64,000 bases of DNA from Tetradesmus obliquus (taxonomy: Eukaryota > Chlorophyta > Chlorophyceae > Sphaeropleales > Scenedesmaceae), in NCBI GenBank assembly GCA_030272155.1, contig CP126193.1:5952001-6016000 (forward strand). The letters run 5' to 3'. The notes under the pieces are model-generated. The model made no database searches. It was given only the letters and a program-made list of their open reading frames with translations, and was not told the DNA's origin. Each line of letters begins with the position of its first letter. The stretch's first letter is position 1. The position numbers and the translations under genes are program-made. Below, in pieces: positions 34,835 to 46,400 of this stretch.

Positions 34835-36541
34835 CGCAGCAGCAGCAGTCACCCAGCACTGCTGGTCTCTCAGCCAAGGCGCAGGCTCGGCTGCAGCGGC
34901 GCATTGCTGCCATGGCTGCGCGGGGGCAGGCGCCTCCAGTAGCCGAATACAGGTGGGTGATTTCTGCTGCCACACTCCTCAGCAGCAGCCAGAAAACGTT
35001 ACACCCCAAACCTACTGCCAGACTTGTCTGATGCTTGAGAGACCATGTATAGCTACCTGACTACTTTGGTTGCTTATGTTAGTATGTGATCATTGCCTCA
35101 CTGCTGCCATGCAACCGCAGGCTGTATGGGCTGGGCCCAGCCAAGTGTCCTGGCTTTGCCCCTGAGAGCTTTGATGCGGTGCTGCTTGATGCTCCCTGCA
35201 CAGCGCTGGGGCTGCGGCCGCGGCTGCTGCAGCAGCAGCAGCTGTCATTGCTGCTGGAGACCGCTGCCTACCAGGTGAGCTGATTTGATGAAGGAGGAGT
35301 AGCTTTTGGTTGTTGCAAACCTTGCACTTTGCAACTGGTCAACTGTATAGACTGTCAGTAGCTGTCACTGCTGCTGGAGACCGCTGCCTACCAGGTTAGG
35401 TGCTGCGGTGTGACGTGCCGCTGCCGTCCCTGCACACCCATTGCACTCTGCAAGTTGATCAGTTAGGCAGGTGTTGAGGATTTTGTGGTTGGGCTTGCAG
35501 AAAACCTTGAACGTCGTAGGTGAGGTGCATAGCCAGCGCAACATGCACCTGGCCTGCAAGGGACAACATGCGCCCTATGTGCAGCCCTCACCTGGTGCTT
35601 CGCATATCGCCATAATTCTGCCTGCATACAATCTGGGCTGACGACAGCTCTCCAGGCTGACGACAGCTCTCCAGGCTTCCTATGGTGAGGATGCTGAGGT
35701 GTGTATGTGTATGCTGTGCAGCGTGCGCTGCTGGCGGCTGCTGTGCAGCTGGTGAAGCCGGGTGGAGTGCTGGTCTACTCCACATGCACCATCAGCCCAG
35801 GTGCGTGCTGGGGAGCGCTGCTGCAGACTGCGCTAGATGTGTAATGCACCAGAGTTCCAGCTGTTACAGCGGCAAGAAAGGCATCCCAAGGAAGGTCAGC
35901 TTACATTCACTTTGCGGCATGCTTCCTGCTGAACATTGCAGGCATCCTCGCCTGTCGACCAGTACAATGTGCCGAAATATCGCCACATGCCCCGTTGCAC
36001 AGCACCACCTTAATCAGCGGCTAGTTACTAGTGGCAGCTGGCACATGTTGCCAAACCTTCCTGTTCCTGACTCTATGCTGCACTGTCCTGCGAACTGCGC
36101 TCCCTGCGTGCAAACCCTGCAGCTGAGAACGAGGTGAATGTGCGGCATGCGCTGGATAGCTACCCCTGCCTGCAGCTGGTACCCGCTGAGCCACGACTGG
36201 GAGGGCCTGGCCTGACTGGACCAGCTGATGCACAGGCCATGGCAGCAGCGATGCTGCCTTTTGTTGGGCCAGCTGCTGGTGGCGCAGCAGAAACAGCAGC
36301 AGCAGCACCTAGCAATGGAAGTGCAGCAAGTGGAGAGGCTGCAGCTTGCAAGGAGCCTGCAGCAGCAGAAGCAGCTGATGCGGGCAGCTGGAGCAGCAGC
36401 AGCGTTGCGCAGGGATGCAGCCAGCAGCAGTGGCTGTCGCCAGCTGAGGCTGCCATGGTGCAGCGCTTTGACCCTGCTGGGCAGGCCGACACGATTGGCT
36501 TCTTTGTGGCAAAGTTTGTGAAGACCTGCAGCTGCCTCTAG
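31119..36541 (+). CDS. NSUN6: NSUN6-type RNA cytosine-C5 methyltransferase
   Basis: Ten exons close in phase to 700 aa: 31119-31184, 31324-31443, 31788-31923, 32219-32366, 32854-33203, 34015-34116, 34424-34952, 35121-35274, 35722-35800 and 36123-36541. The order is that of NSUN6. An N-terminal block (STCVRVNTLRTST) leads into a PUA domain (KAGEAVLRGAQLFVPGVLA, GITRGTVLP, GLGRAKMGRVEMFRV), then the RsmB-type Rossmann domain with SAM loop DMCAAPGGKTT at 305-315, DAPCTALGLRPR with Cys510, and YSTCTIS with the catalytic Cys557. The C-terminal IGFFVAKFVK is typical. NSUN6 methylates C72 in certain tRNAs and sites in mRNA. A Gln-rich insert of about 100 aa follows the SAM-binding part. The acceptor of exon 5 could instead be at 32863. 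Exons 4, 5, 8 and 10 have duplicate edges nearby. Confidence 0.93.
32479..32512 (+). repeat. copy of NSUN6 exon 4 donor edge
   Basis: It repeats the last 30 bases of exon 4 (VMVALDKPGR and donor) in the next intron, with GTGCGC in place of GTATAC. Confidence 0.75.
33105..33702 (+). repeat. NSUN6 exon 5 donor half in three tandem copies
   Basis: The block from GTGCCAAGATGG through TCACCCACACTGGACG and the GTGAG donor occurs at 33105, 33353 and 33596, spaced 248 and 243 bases. The first belongs to the complete exon. The second lacks five bases (CATGGCTG for CATGGCGTGGCTG), which breaks its frame and explains the shorter spacing. The third is intact. The spacer between copies is also nearly identical. 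Confidence 0.92.
35351..35399 (+). repeat. copy of NSUN6 exon 8 donor edge
   Basis: Repeats the end of exon 8 (LLLETAAYQ and GTTAGG donor; parent ends 35274 with GTGAGC) about 120 bases downstream. Confidence 0.8.
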
Positions 36542-36594
36542 GGATAAGGATACAACTAGCATTGCTGCTGCCTTGTCTGACAGCCTTTTGATGG

Positions 36595-37210
36595 CATGGT
36601 GCTGGCCAGGCAGACCGATTGGCTTCTTCGTGGCTGAGTTTGTCAAGACCTGCAGCTTGCTGTGAAATGCAAGGGCCGATGTTACTATGGCTCAACCGCA
36701 AACATGTTTGGGCAGTCTGACACGATCGGCTTCTTTGTGGCTGAGTTTGCCAAGACTGCAGCTTGCTGTGAATTGCATGGGCCGGTATGGCTGTGGCTGA
36801 ACCGGTCACATGATTGGGCAGGCAGACACGATTGGCTTCTTTGTGGCTGAGTGTGCAACGACCTGCAGCTTGCTGTGAAAGGCATGGGCCGATGTTACTG
36901 TGGCACAACTGGTAGAATGGTTGGGCAGGCAGACACGGTTGGCTTCTTTGTGGCTGAGGTTGTCAAGACCTGCAGCTTCCTGTGAAAGGCATGGTCCGAT
37001 GTTGCTATTGCTCAACTGGTAACATGATTCACCAGGCAGACAACATTGGCTTCTTCGTGGCTGAGTTTGTCAAGACCTGCAGCTTGCTGTGAAAGGCATG
37101 GGCCAATGTTGCTATGGCTCAACTGGTAGAATGGTTGGGCAGGCAGACACGGTTGGCTTCTTTGTGGCAAAGTTTGTGAAGACCAGCAGCTTGCTGTGAA
37201 AGGCATTGGT
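36595..37210 (+). repeat. 107-bp tandem array of NSUN6 C-terminal codons
   Basis: Six units follow the NSUN6 stop, anchored at about 36615, 36723, 36829, 36936, 37044 and 37150, so 106-108 bases apart. Each repeats the last coding bases (GQADTIGFFVAEFVKTCS, then a stop) plus about 45 bases of 3' flank with ATGGGCCGATGTT and GCTCAACTGG. Including the gene's own end there are seven copies. A TGTAA at 37226-37230 follows the array, so the array may lie in the 3' UTR. Confidence 0.9.
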
Positions 37211-37230
37211 GTCATGGGCCGATGTTGTAA

Positions 37231-37819
37231 CTATTCAAATGTCAACCCGGGCATACATCTCCACCTTGAGGTATACTGTGGCTCAACTGGTAACATGATT
37301 ATGGTATGGTGATGGATGGGATGGTACACCAGCGTAGCAACGCTGCTGTGGTTGTGCTGCAACGGATGCATGGTGAAGGTATGGCAGCCTGCAACCCCGA
37401 TGCTACACCCGACCACCCAACTAGTTCAACTGTTGTGCCTGCTCTTCAGCCAGCGCTGCTGCACCTCCAGCAGCGCTGCTTCTTCGAAAGTGTGCTGTTG
37501 GAGATCAGCGCAAACTTGCTGCGGCACAAAGCAGTCAACATGATTGCGACCTGATGCACGTTCACTGCCATTCAGCTGCCGACGGCAACGCCATGCATAG
37601 CATGTGGTAAGCAACCAGGTGCCACAGCCTCAAATGTACACCAAACAACATGCACAAGATCGGACCTGTTCACTGCCATTCAGCTGCTGACGGCAACGCC
37701 ATGCACATGCTGAGCACCCAGGTGCCACAGCTTCAAACGACCAAACACAGACAATCTCCAAGCATACTGAACCGCAACTCTCAATAGCCCTGCCATGTGC
37801 TCCACTACACAAACCTTCA
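37231..37819. other. intergenic between convergent genes
   Basis: No gene supported. Two short related blocks, at about 37545-37605 and 37665-37730, both containing CACTGCCATTCAGCTGC and ACGGCAACGCCATGC, form another local direct repeat. Confidence 0.5.
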
Positions 37820-38317
37820 CTACACGCACATTAGGCCAGCAGCAACCATGTGCTTGTATGCTGCCTTGTGCCTCTTCCAGTCACCCTGATGGCACGCCAC
37901 GCTGCAGTAGCTGCAGCGGCATTTGGCGCAGCCCTTGCGGGATGCAGCTGCCTCGCTCACGCCAACAAAGCTGTCGCAGCTAAGGTTGTTGCAGACCACT
38001 GGCAGCGGCGCTGCTGCTACGAGGGTCCTGCACAGCTCTACTGCATCTGCATACTGCTGCTGGATCTCTGGCATCATCACAGCAGCGTCGCCTAAGAAGT
38101 GTGCACACCTGTCTTCCACCTTTTCCTGCCACCACAGGGGCCACTTGTCACTGAACGCTGCCACAGCTGCTGCCCATACTGGACTGTACTGCTGCAGGTG
38201 CAGCAGGTGGCTCCACTCGACCTCCTGCCCACAGCTGCTGGTGCTGCTGCCGCTGGTACTGAATGCGAACCGGCTGCTGCTGCTGCTGCCGCTGGCTGCC
38301 TCTGTATGCCCTGCCGG

Positions 38318-38348
<31 letters not shown>

Positions 38349-41300
38349 TCTGCCTGCACTGCTTGCATCTCTTGATTGTCTCCAGGCAGAGCTGCGCTGC
38401 CCAACGCCGTCAGACTCAGCAGCAGCGGCTGCACCGTGCAGACAGTGACTGTCTGCAGCGTGATCAGGCGCCAGAACTGCCACTGCAAGTCTTCCTCCTT
38501 AGGTTGAGCTGCACCGCCACCTGCTGCAGCCCCACCACCACGTGTGCTGTCATCGAGCATACCAGACGCCCATGTTGCATAGCCAGGCGTAGCTTTTGCA
38601 GCCATCAGCAGCAGCTGTGGTTCTGCTGCCTCCATCGCATCTGCCAGCTGCACAACACTGCGGGCAAGCACCACAGTCAGCAGCGCTGCGCTGGCAGCTG
38701 CCTGGCCGCCGCAGCCGCCGCCGCCGCCGCTGCTGCTGCTGCTGCCCTTCCTGATGGACTTGGCAGCATGCGCAAGCCACTGTGTTGCAGGGCACAGTAC
38801 GTCGAGGCACAGCGCGATTGTGAAGCGGGCAGCAGCTATGTGCTCCTCATCACATTCAGCTTCTGCTGCCTCAGGCAGCTGCCTGGATGCCAGTGGCATG
38901 TTGCCCGCTGCCCTGACAAACTGCACTGTGCGCTTGACCAGGCTGGTCAGGGCAGATGCTGTGCTTGCTGCTGCACAGGAGCTGCCCAGCAGCTGCTCAC
39001 TGCTCAGCACGGCGTAGAGCAGGTGTACCAGCATCTCTGCTCCAGACTCCACATTTTGAACAATGTTGGCCACTGGTGAGCGCAGGAAGCAATCGCCGAG
39101 AGCTGCGTAGGCCTCCTGGTGTGCTGTTGCGAGGGCCTGCAGCGTCTGGCACGCTGCTTTCTCCATCTCAGCTGCTGCAGCACGACAGCAGCATCAACCA
39201 TATTGCATCTGTGAAGTTGACATCATGGTTGACTAGCAAGCCTGTACTTGATTGCATGAGAGAGCAGCACGTACAGCACATGTGCGGGCCACAGATGCTG
39301 CAATGCAAGGTACCTGGCTAGGTGCAGCTCAGGCTGGTTAGCACGCCACCTTTATAGAGCAGCAGCAGCAGCAGCAGTAGCAGCAGCTGCTCCGAACCAA
39401 CCTGAATCATCATCCTGCCCCGGTGCCTCAGCCCCAGCAGCCCACATCAGGCACATGAGCTGCTGCCGCAGAAATCCTTCGCCCCGGTTACACGCTACTG
39501 CAAGCGACACATGGCCCAGCTGCAGCTGCTGCAGCGGCGCAGCCAGCGCCTGCAGCAGCTGCAGCCCTGCCTGCTGCAGCACCTTAGACCGCAAGCCGCT
39601 GCCGCCTGTGACCTGCGCCACTCCCCAGATCTGCTTGTGCAACAGCTGGTTTGTTTCCCACAGTAACAACTCTGCGCGCTCCTTCATGCCATCATCCTGC
39701 TGCCGCTGGTGCTGGCCGGCTGCATAATGCTGCTGCACCTGCCCAGCAGCCAGCAGCTGCAGCTCCAGCACCAGCCGCACAGCAGCTGGCGACAGCATTG
39801 CCACATCACCTGTGGTTGTCTCGTCAGCATCGTAAGTCGTCACCACATGCACGATGCTTTGCGCCGCCGTAGAGACCACGTGTTGCGCCTCCTTCATTAC
39901 CAGCAGTAACTGCAGTCTGCCGGATTGACTGCCGAAGCCGCCTGTTGCGCTGCTGGGCACTCGCTCAGCTGCTGCATCTAGGTACGCCTGGCCACCTGGC
40001 AACAGCTGCAGTATGTCATGCTGCTGGTGGAAGGCAGGGATGGGCAGCAGGTCGCGCCGGAAATTGGAGCCACTTGACTCTTCTTGTGGGGCCTGCGCAA
40101 GGCGGCTGCTGCTGCTGCTGCTGCTGCCACGGGCTACTGCTAAAGCCCCTTGCTGCTGCTGTAGCTGCTGCTGCCTGCTTTTGTGATCCGGGTGGGCAGC
40201 GTACAGCTGTGAAACATGCACAGCCAGCAGCTGCAGCTGCAGCTCTAACACTGCTGGGTCACGCAGCAGCTTGTGCAGCAGCTTGCGCGCAGGCTGCAGC
40301 TGCAGAGCACTGGCACCCTGCTGCCCCTCTAATGCATCCAAAACCATGTAATTCACTTTGCCTGCAGTGTCCTGCACATCGAACATCATCAAGTGCGGTC
40401 CTCTGGTGTCCCTGCTGCTGCTGCTGCTCCTGCGGCTGGCTGCTGTGCGGCTGCTGCCTGCTGCGCTCCTTCCTGCTGCGCTGGTAGGTCCAGAAGGAAG
40501 CAGCCGGCCAGCTGCCTGCAGGTGCTGCACCAGCAGCAGCAGCGCCGGCAGTATGGTGTGCAGCATTGCTGGGTTGTGGCTCGCAACACATGGCCACGCC
40601 TGGAGAAGCGTGAGCAGCCACTCCAGCACGCGCACCAACAGCCGCCAGTCTCCTGCCTGCTGCTGCTGTCGCTGCCTTGTGGCTTGCTCATTGAGTGCTG
40701 GGAGTATTGATTGCAACGCAGGTAGCAAGCCTGATGGTTGCCGCAGCATGCAATGGCAGCAGCAGCAGCAGCAGCAAAGCAGCAGAGGCCACACAGTTCA
40801 AGAAGCAGCATGCTGATCACCAGCAGCATTGTGCCGACAATGGCTGCACAAGTAGCAAGCGAGTCAAAGCAGCAACAGAAGCCACATGTTCACAAGTGCT
40901 AGAGGCTCTCGGCACGCTTGTTATGCGACGGTCGTGATTCTATACCACATGTGCAAGTGATCAGATGTAGTACTGAGGGCCTGGCCCACTATATTCGTAA
41001 TAAAAAAATAATATGTGTGCTGCTGCAGGAATGTACGTGCTAGCCATAGTAAACCTAAGCAGGTTGTTCAAGACATGCTGCCTGCCACCCACCTGACTGC
41101 TCCAACTGCTGCACCATTGCTGCTGCAAGTATGCCGACAGTGCCACCGCTGCTGCTGCTGCTGCTGCTGCCCCTGCTGGTACCAGCACCTCCGCCGGTGG
41201 CTGTGCTGATGTCGATGATCCCCTGAGCAGTCAGGTGCAGGAAATCGCGGCTGCAGCCGAACACCATTGCCAGTAGGCTGCTCAGGAGTCTGCTGAGTCT

Positions 41301-41965
41301 GCTGATTGATGCCTCCAGCTGCCAGTAGTCAGCATCAATGAGCTGTGGCCGCTGCAGCGCCCAGGCCAGCAGGCTGCCTGCACTGCGCACTGCCTGGCAG
41401 TGCAGCACTGCCGCCAGCACCTGCGGTTCATAGCAGGCAGTGTCCACAAACAATAGCGACGGACATGACAAACAGATGTATGAGACACTTCACAGACACG
41501 TGCGTTCCATCGCATGCGTCCAGTGCGCAGCTGCAGTGCCAGCATCACATGCATGCAGCGTCAACGCGGCGGCTGTCACACAGCTGCAGCAGCGCCTGCA
41601 GCACCACCTGCATGTCACAAGGTGACAGTCGCATGCTCTGCATTACGCCGGCACCCTCACTGCAAGCTGGTCTGAAGGGGTGAGGTGCGTACAGGTCTGC
41701 AGAGCTCCTATACCTATCAGTTGATCAAGATGTGCTGCTTCTTGTGCCCCACCTGGCGATGACATGCGCGCTGTTCACCATGCTGCAGCACGTCTGTCAG
41801 CCTTTGCAACGCAAGTAAGCAGTGGGACAGGGGCAGCTGATCTGTCAGCACAGCAGACGGTGGGTGCTGCAGCAGCTGTGCCACGCCCGCGCTGCTGACC
41901 AGGGCAGTCAGCTTGAGCGCTGTGTCCTCTGCTTGCTGCTGCAAAGACTGCTGCGTTGGTGGCAT
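37820..41965 (-). CDS. MYND-finger protein, copy A (diverging)
   Basis: Exons 41753-41965, 41608-41637, 41093-41420, 39402-40730 and 37820-39174 close in phase to 1,084 aa. Most of the protein is Leu/Ala/Gln-rich and helical, starting MPPTQQSLQQQAED, with no recognised fold. The C-terminus is a MYND zinc finger: CNNLSC, then CAKCRCSYCSVACHQGDWKRH. In this copy the final zinc ligand is Tyr (HKAAYKHM) where copy B has Cys. MYND fingers usually bind proline-rich partners in nuclear complexes; the target here is unknown. Exon 2 is uncertain: the donor used by copy B is lost, and reading on meets a stop after 22 codons, so I used the GTGGTG donor after CDMQ. Its tandem paralog is at 43405-47529. 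The lost ligand and damaged exon suggest relaxed selection. Confidence 0.7.
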
Positions 41966-42477
41966 GGTGGTCGCGCTGTTCTATCGGTTGTATTGGAAGC
42001 TGATAGGATCGAAATATTTGCGGCCACGTGATGATCCTAGGCGGCAGCTCACAACACCTTTGTTCATGCGAGGCTGGAGGTTGCTACTGGTCTGGGTGCT
42101 GCTGCAGAGCCTCAAGACTTGGTGAAATGCCGGATCTGCGTGTTGTAGTAGTCAAAAACTGCAACCATGCCGAACCCCAGGCGACAGCGGCAAGTGCAGC
42201 TGGCGTGTGCTTCGCCTCGGGGCCCTTCGTTTATAGGACGCACTGCTACACCTGTGACACCGTTCCGTTCGTATATTCAGCGATGTGGTTGTAAATGGGT
42301 CGATGCCCCAAATAGCTGTTTTAGAGATCTGCCAGAACCATCCAGAACCCCGCAGGCGGGGGCAGGAGATGACGCGGGATCGCCGGAGGCCCCTCCCGCC
42401 CTTGCAAAAAAACGTAGCTTTTGCACTGCGGACATGTGGCTGAAGCTGCAGTGGAATATTACTCATCGTTGGGGACA

Positions 42478-42690
42478 ATTGCCAATTGCAAATTGCCAAT
42501 TGCCAATTGCAGATTGCCAATTGCCAAACCAACTTGCCAACCTGGCAAGTACTTGCCAACCTGCCAACTTGTCCAGCTTGCCACGCCAACTTGTCCAGCC
42601 AACTAGGCAACCCAACTTGTCCGGCCAACACGGCAAGCCAACTTTGCAAGCCAACTTGCCAAAGTTGCTACCTGGCAAACTTGGCAAATG
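42478..42690. repeat. TTGCCAA/TTGTCCAGCCAAC minisatellite
   Basis: Over 200 bases are built from short units such as TTGCCAATTGC, AACTTGCCAACC and CAACTTGTCCAGC. The left part is strict heptamer-like and the right part looser. It lies just past the end of the homology between the two MYND flanks. Confidence 0.8.
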
Positions 42691-43084
42691 ATGCCAATGG
42701 AGAAGCTGTCACTTGCGGCCCCTTCAACCAAACATACATTTGAACACATGTAATGCTAGCCTGGACTTGCCATTACAACCACAAGGTGCACTCTGCCACA
42801 CACCTGTGCTCAGCCCAGCCTGGGCCTGCAGGCCCACTATGCTGATCTGCGCATTCATACAACCGGACCGCTTGGTGCCAAATTTGTTGACAACACATCA
42901 GTCCATGCATGGCATATGCCAGCAAGGGACCAAGCTAGCTCCACAATAACTGGCCACCCTTGTGGTGTGAAGATCACAAGAGCTGGCTGGGTGCTGGTGT
43001 ATGCCACTACAGCAGCCAATATGACACACAGCAAGTTCCGTAAAAAACAGGCACATGCAGCACCGCAAGCAGCGTAACACTGCT

Positions 43085-43290
43085 CCCTCAGCAGCATCAC
43101 TGCGGCCAATCACAAACACAGCATCGAACTTCTGCAGCACAGCATCAGGATCGGGGTGCATGGCAGCATATAGAAGCCGCCACGCCCTGTTCTCCGCCTT
43201 GCACAACAGCAGCTCAACGGCACGTGCTACTCTTGCGGCTGCGGTGCTTGCAGGAAATGTACTACTAGCTCTTTGCAGGCACATGCTGCT
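43085..43290 (-). pseudogene. fragment of the RCK channel's last exon
   Basis: The minus strand reads CKAENRAWRLLYAAMHPDPD and AVLQKFDAVFVI, matching RKAENRAWRLPYVATHPDPD and AVLQMTDAVFMI in the real last exon (48517-48770). No other channel exon lies here and the terminal RPQ-stop is lost. It is best read as a piece of the channel gene carried along when the MYND gene was duplicated. Confidence 0.85.
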
Positions 43291-43404
43291 CCTATGGCTG
43301 ACGAGGATGGATACCCCGACTTGCTGATCAACCGTGTGCAGCAGGCGGCCACAGCATCAAACAGCCAAGCCACAGTGACTTGTGCTCCACTACACGAACC
43401 ATCA

Positions 43405-46400
43405 CTACACGCACGTCAGGCCAGCAGCAGCCATGCGCTTGCATGCTGCCTTGTGCCTCTTCCAGTCACCCTGCTGGCACGCCTCGCTGCAGTAGCGGCA
43501 GCGGCACTTCCCGCAGGCCTTGCAAGACGCTGCTGCCTCACTCACGCCAGCAAAGCTGTCGCAGCTGAGGTTGTTGCAGACCACTGGCAGCGGCGCTGCT
43601 GCCACAAGGGTCCTGCAAAGCTCTACAGCATCTGCATACTGCTGCTGGATCTCTGGTATGATCACAGCAGCGCCGCCCAGGAACGGCGCATAGCTGTCTT
43701 CCACCTTCTCCTGCCACCACAGGGGCCACTTGTCACTGAACGCTGCCACAGCTGCTACCCATCTCGGGCTGAACTGCTGCACCTGCAGCAGGTGGCTCCA
43801 CTTCACCGGCTGCCCGCTGCTGCAGCTGCTGCTGGCAGCCGCTACAGGCCCTGCCGCTGCTGCTACTGCTGTTGCTGCTGTTGCTGTTGCTGCTGCTGCT
43901 GGCGCTGATGCTGCGCTTGCTGCTTGCCAATCCTCTTCATCCTGCGGAAGAGCTGCAATGCCCAGCGCCCGCAAGCAGGTCAGCAGCGGCTGCAGCGTCT
44001 GCAGCGTGGTCTGGTGCCAGAACTGCCGCTGCAAGTCCTCCTCCTTGGGTTGAGCTGCACCGCCACCTGATGCAGCCCCACCACCACGTGTGCTGTGATC
44101 GACCACACCAGACGCCCATGTTGCATAGGTAGGTGAACGTTTTACAGCCATCAACAGCAACTGTGGCGCTGCTGCCTCCATCGCATCTGCCAGCTGCACA
44201 ACACTGCGGGCAAGCACCATAGCCAGCAGTGCTGCGCTGGCAGCTGCGTGGCCGCCGCTGCCGCAGCCGCTGCCGCTGCCGCTGCCGCTGCCGCTGCCGC
44301 TGCCGCTGCCGCTGCCGCTGCCCTTCCTGATGGACTTGGCAGCATGCGCGAGCCACTGTGCTGCGGGGCACAGTATGTCACAGCACACTGCGATTGTGAA
44401 AAAGGCAGCAGCTATATGCTCCTCGTCACATTCAGGTTCTGCTGCCCCAGCCAGCTGCCTGGATGCCAGTGGCATGTCGCCTGATGCCCTGACAAACTGC
44501 ACTGCGCGCTTGACCAGGCTGGTCAGTGCAGATGCTGTGCTTGCTGCTGCGCAGGAGCTGCCCAGCAGCTGCTGCTCATTGCCCAGCACTGCTGCGAGCA
44601 GGTGTGCCAGCAGCTCTGCTGCTATCCCCGCACCAGAGGTGTCGGTCAAGGATGAGCGCAGGAAGCAGTCGATGAGCGCTGCGTAGGCCTTCGGGTGTGC
44701 TGCTGCCAGGGCTTGCAGCTGTGCAGATGAGGCTTCTGCTGCTGCAGCACAACAGCAGCATCAATCACAGTGCATCCGTTGAGGTGATCGTGGTTAAGTA
44801 GCAAACCCGCACTTGTTTTTGATACAGAACAATCCTGCTGAGCAAGGGCAGCACATGTGCGGATGACATTTGCTGCCGCTCAAGGTGCCTGGCTTAGCTC
44901 GGCTCAGGTTGGTTAGAACACCCCACCATCCAGCCCACCGCCACCCCATTGGAGACACAGCAGCAGTAGCAGCAGCAGCTTCAGCACCAAGCAACATCAA
45001 CAGCAACAGCAGCAGGGCAGGCGCTGACGAACCCACCTGCAGCTTCAAGCTGCCCCGGAGCCTCGCTCCCAGCAGCAACCTTGAGGGATCAACTGCAGCC
45101 GCACATCGCTGCCCCGGGTAGCTGCTGCTGCAAGCGACACGCGGCCCATCTGCAGCTGCTGCAGCGGTGCTGCCAGCGCCTGCAGCAGCTGCAGCCCTGC
45201 CTGCTGCAGCACCTCAGGCGGCAGGCCGCTGCTACCCGTGACCTGCGGCACATCCCATATCTGCGCCAGCAGCAGCTGGTTGGTGTCCCACATAAACGCC
45301 TCTACAGCATCCCACCTGTCAATGACCTGCTGCTGCAGCTGCTGCAGCTGCTGCAGCTGGTGCTGGAGCTGCCGCGTTGCTGCGTGCTGCTGCTGCAGCT
45401 GGCCAGCAGCCAGCAGCTGCAGCTCCAGCACCAGCCGCACAGCAGCTGGCGACAGCAGTGGCACATCACCGCTGATTGCCTCATCAGCATGCTGAAGTTC
45501 TAACAGACACCGCAAGCTTTGCAGTGCTGTAGACACCAACGTGTGTGCCTTTGCCATTACTGTCTGCAGTCTGCCAGCCTCACTGCCACTGCCGCCTGCT
45601 GCCATGCTTCGAAGCTCCTGAGCTGCTGCATCCAGATAGGCCTGGCCACCTGGCAGCAGCTGCAGCATCTCTTGGTTCTGGTGGAAGGCAGGGATGGGTA
45701 GCAGGTCGGCGCGCAGCTGCTGCTTGGGGCCATTCGGCCCCTCTTGGTCAGCCTGCACAAGGCTGCTGCTGCTGCTGCTGCTGCCTTGGGTTGCTGCTGA
45801 TGGTCCCTGCTGCTGCTGCCTGTGGGTAACATGGCCCACCTGCAGCTGTGAGACCAGCACTGCCAGCAGCTGCAGCTGCAGGTCGGACACTGCTGGATCG
45901 CGCATGAGCTCTGCTGTCAGCTGATGTGCAGGGTCGCGCTGCGGCACACCCGCACCCTCCTGCCCCTGTAGCATTGCCAGCACCTCTCCTATCACCAGAA
46001 CCGCCATCAGCTGCACTGAAAAGTACACCTGGTGTGGTCCTCTGGTGTCCCTGCTGCTGCTGCGGCGGCTGCGGCTGCGGCTGGCCGCTGTGTGGCTGCT
46101 GCCTGCTGCGCTAGCATTGCGGGCTGCTGTGTTGCTGGGTTCAGCAGGAAGCAGCCGGCCAGCCGCCTGCAGATGCTGCAGCAGCAGCAGCGCTCCTGGC
46201 AGGACAGTGCGCAGCATTGCAGGGTTGTACCTTGCAACGCACTCCCACACCAGGATCAGCGAGCGCAGCAGGTCAAGGACGCCCAGAAACAGCCGCCAAT
46301 CTCCCGGCTGCTGCTGCTGCTGTTGATGCTGCGTGGCCTGCTCAATTGTTGCTTGCAGGGTTGGTTGCAGCGCAGGTAACAGGCCTGTAAGATGCCGCAG

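Larger units (their letters stand above)
41966..43404. other. spacer between the two MYND genes
   Basis: The part up to about 42445 is a diverged duplicate of 47530-48022, the upstream flank of copy B; both contain CCTCCCGCC(C/T)TTGC. A TTGCCAA-rich minisatellite follows at 42478-42690, then a fragment of the channel gene's last exon. No working gene is seen. Confidence 0.6.

Noticed and set aside
38099..39079. 326-codon + strand frame
   Set aside because: Antisense to the MYND copy A last exon, which has a clear zinc finger and a paralog in the same frame.
42028..42294. + strand frame beside MYND copy A as a small gene
   Set aside because: Not conserved in the duplicated flank of copy B and without recognisable motifs.
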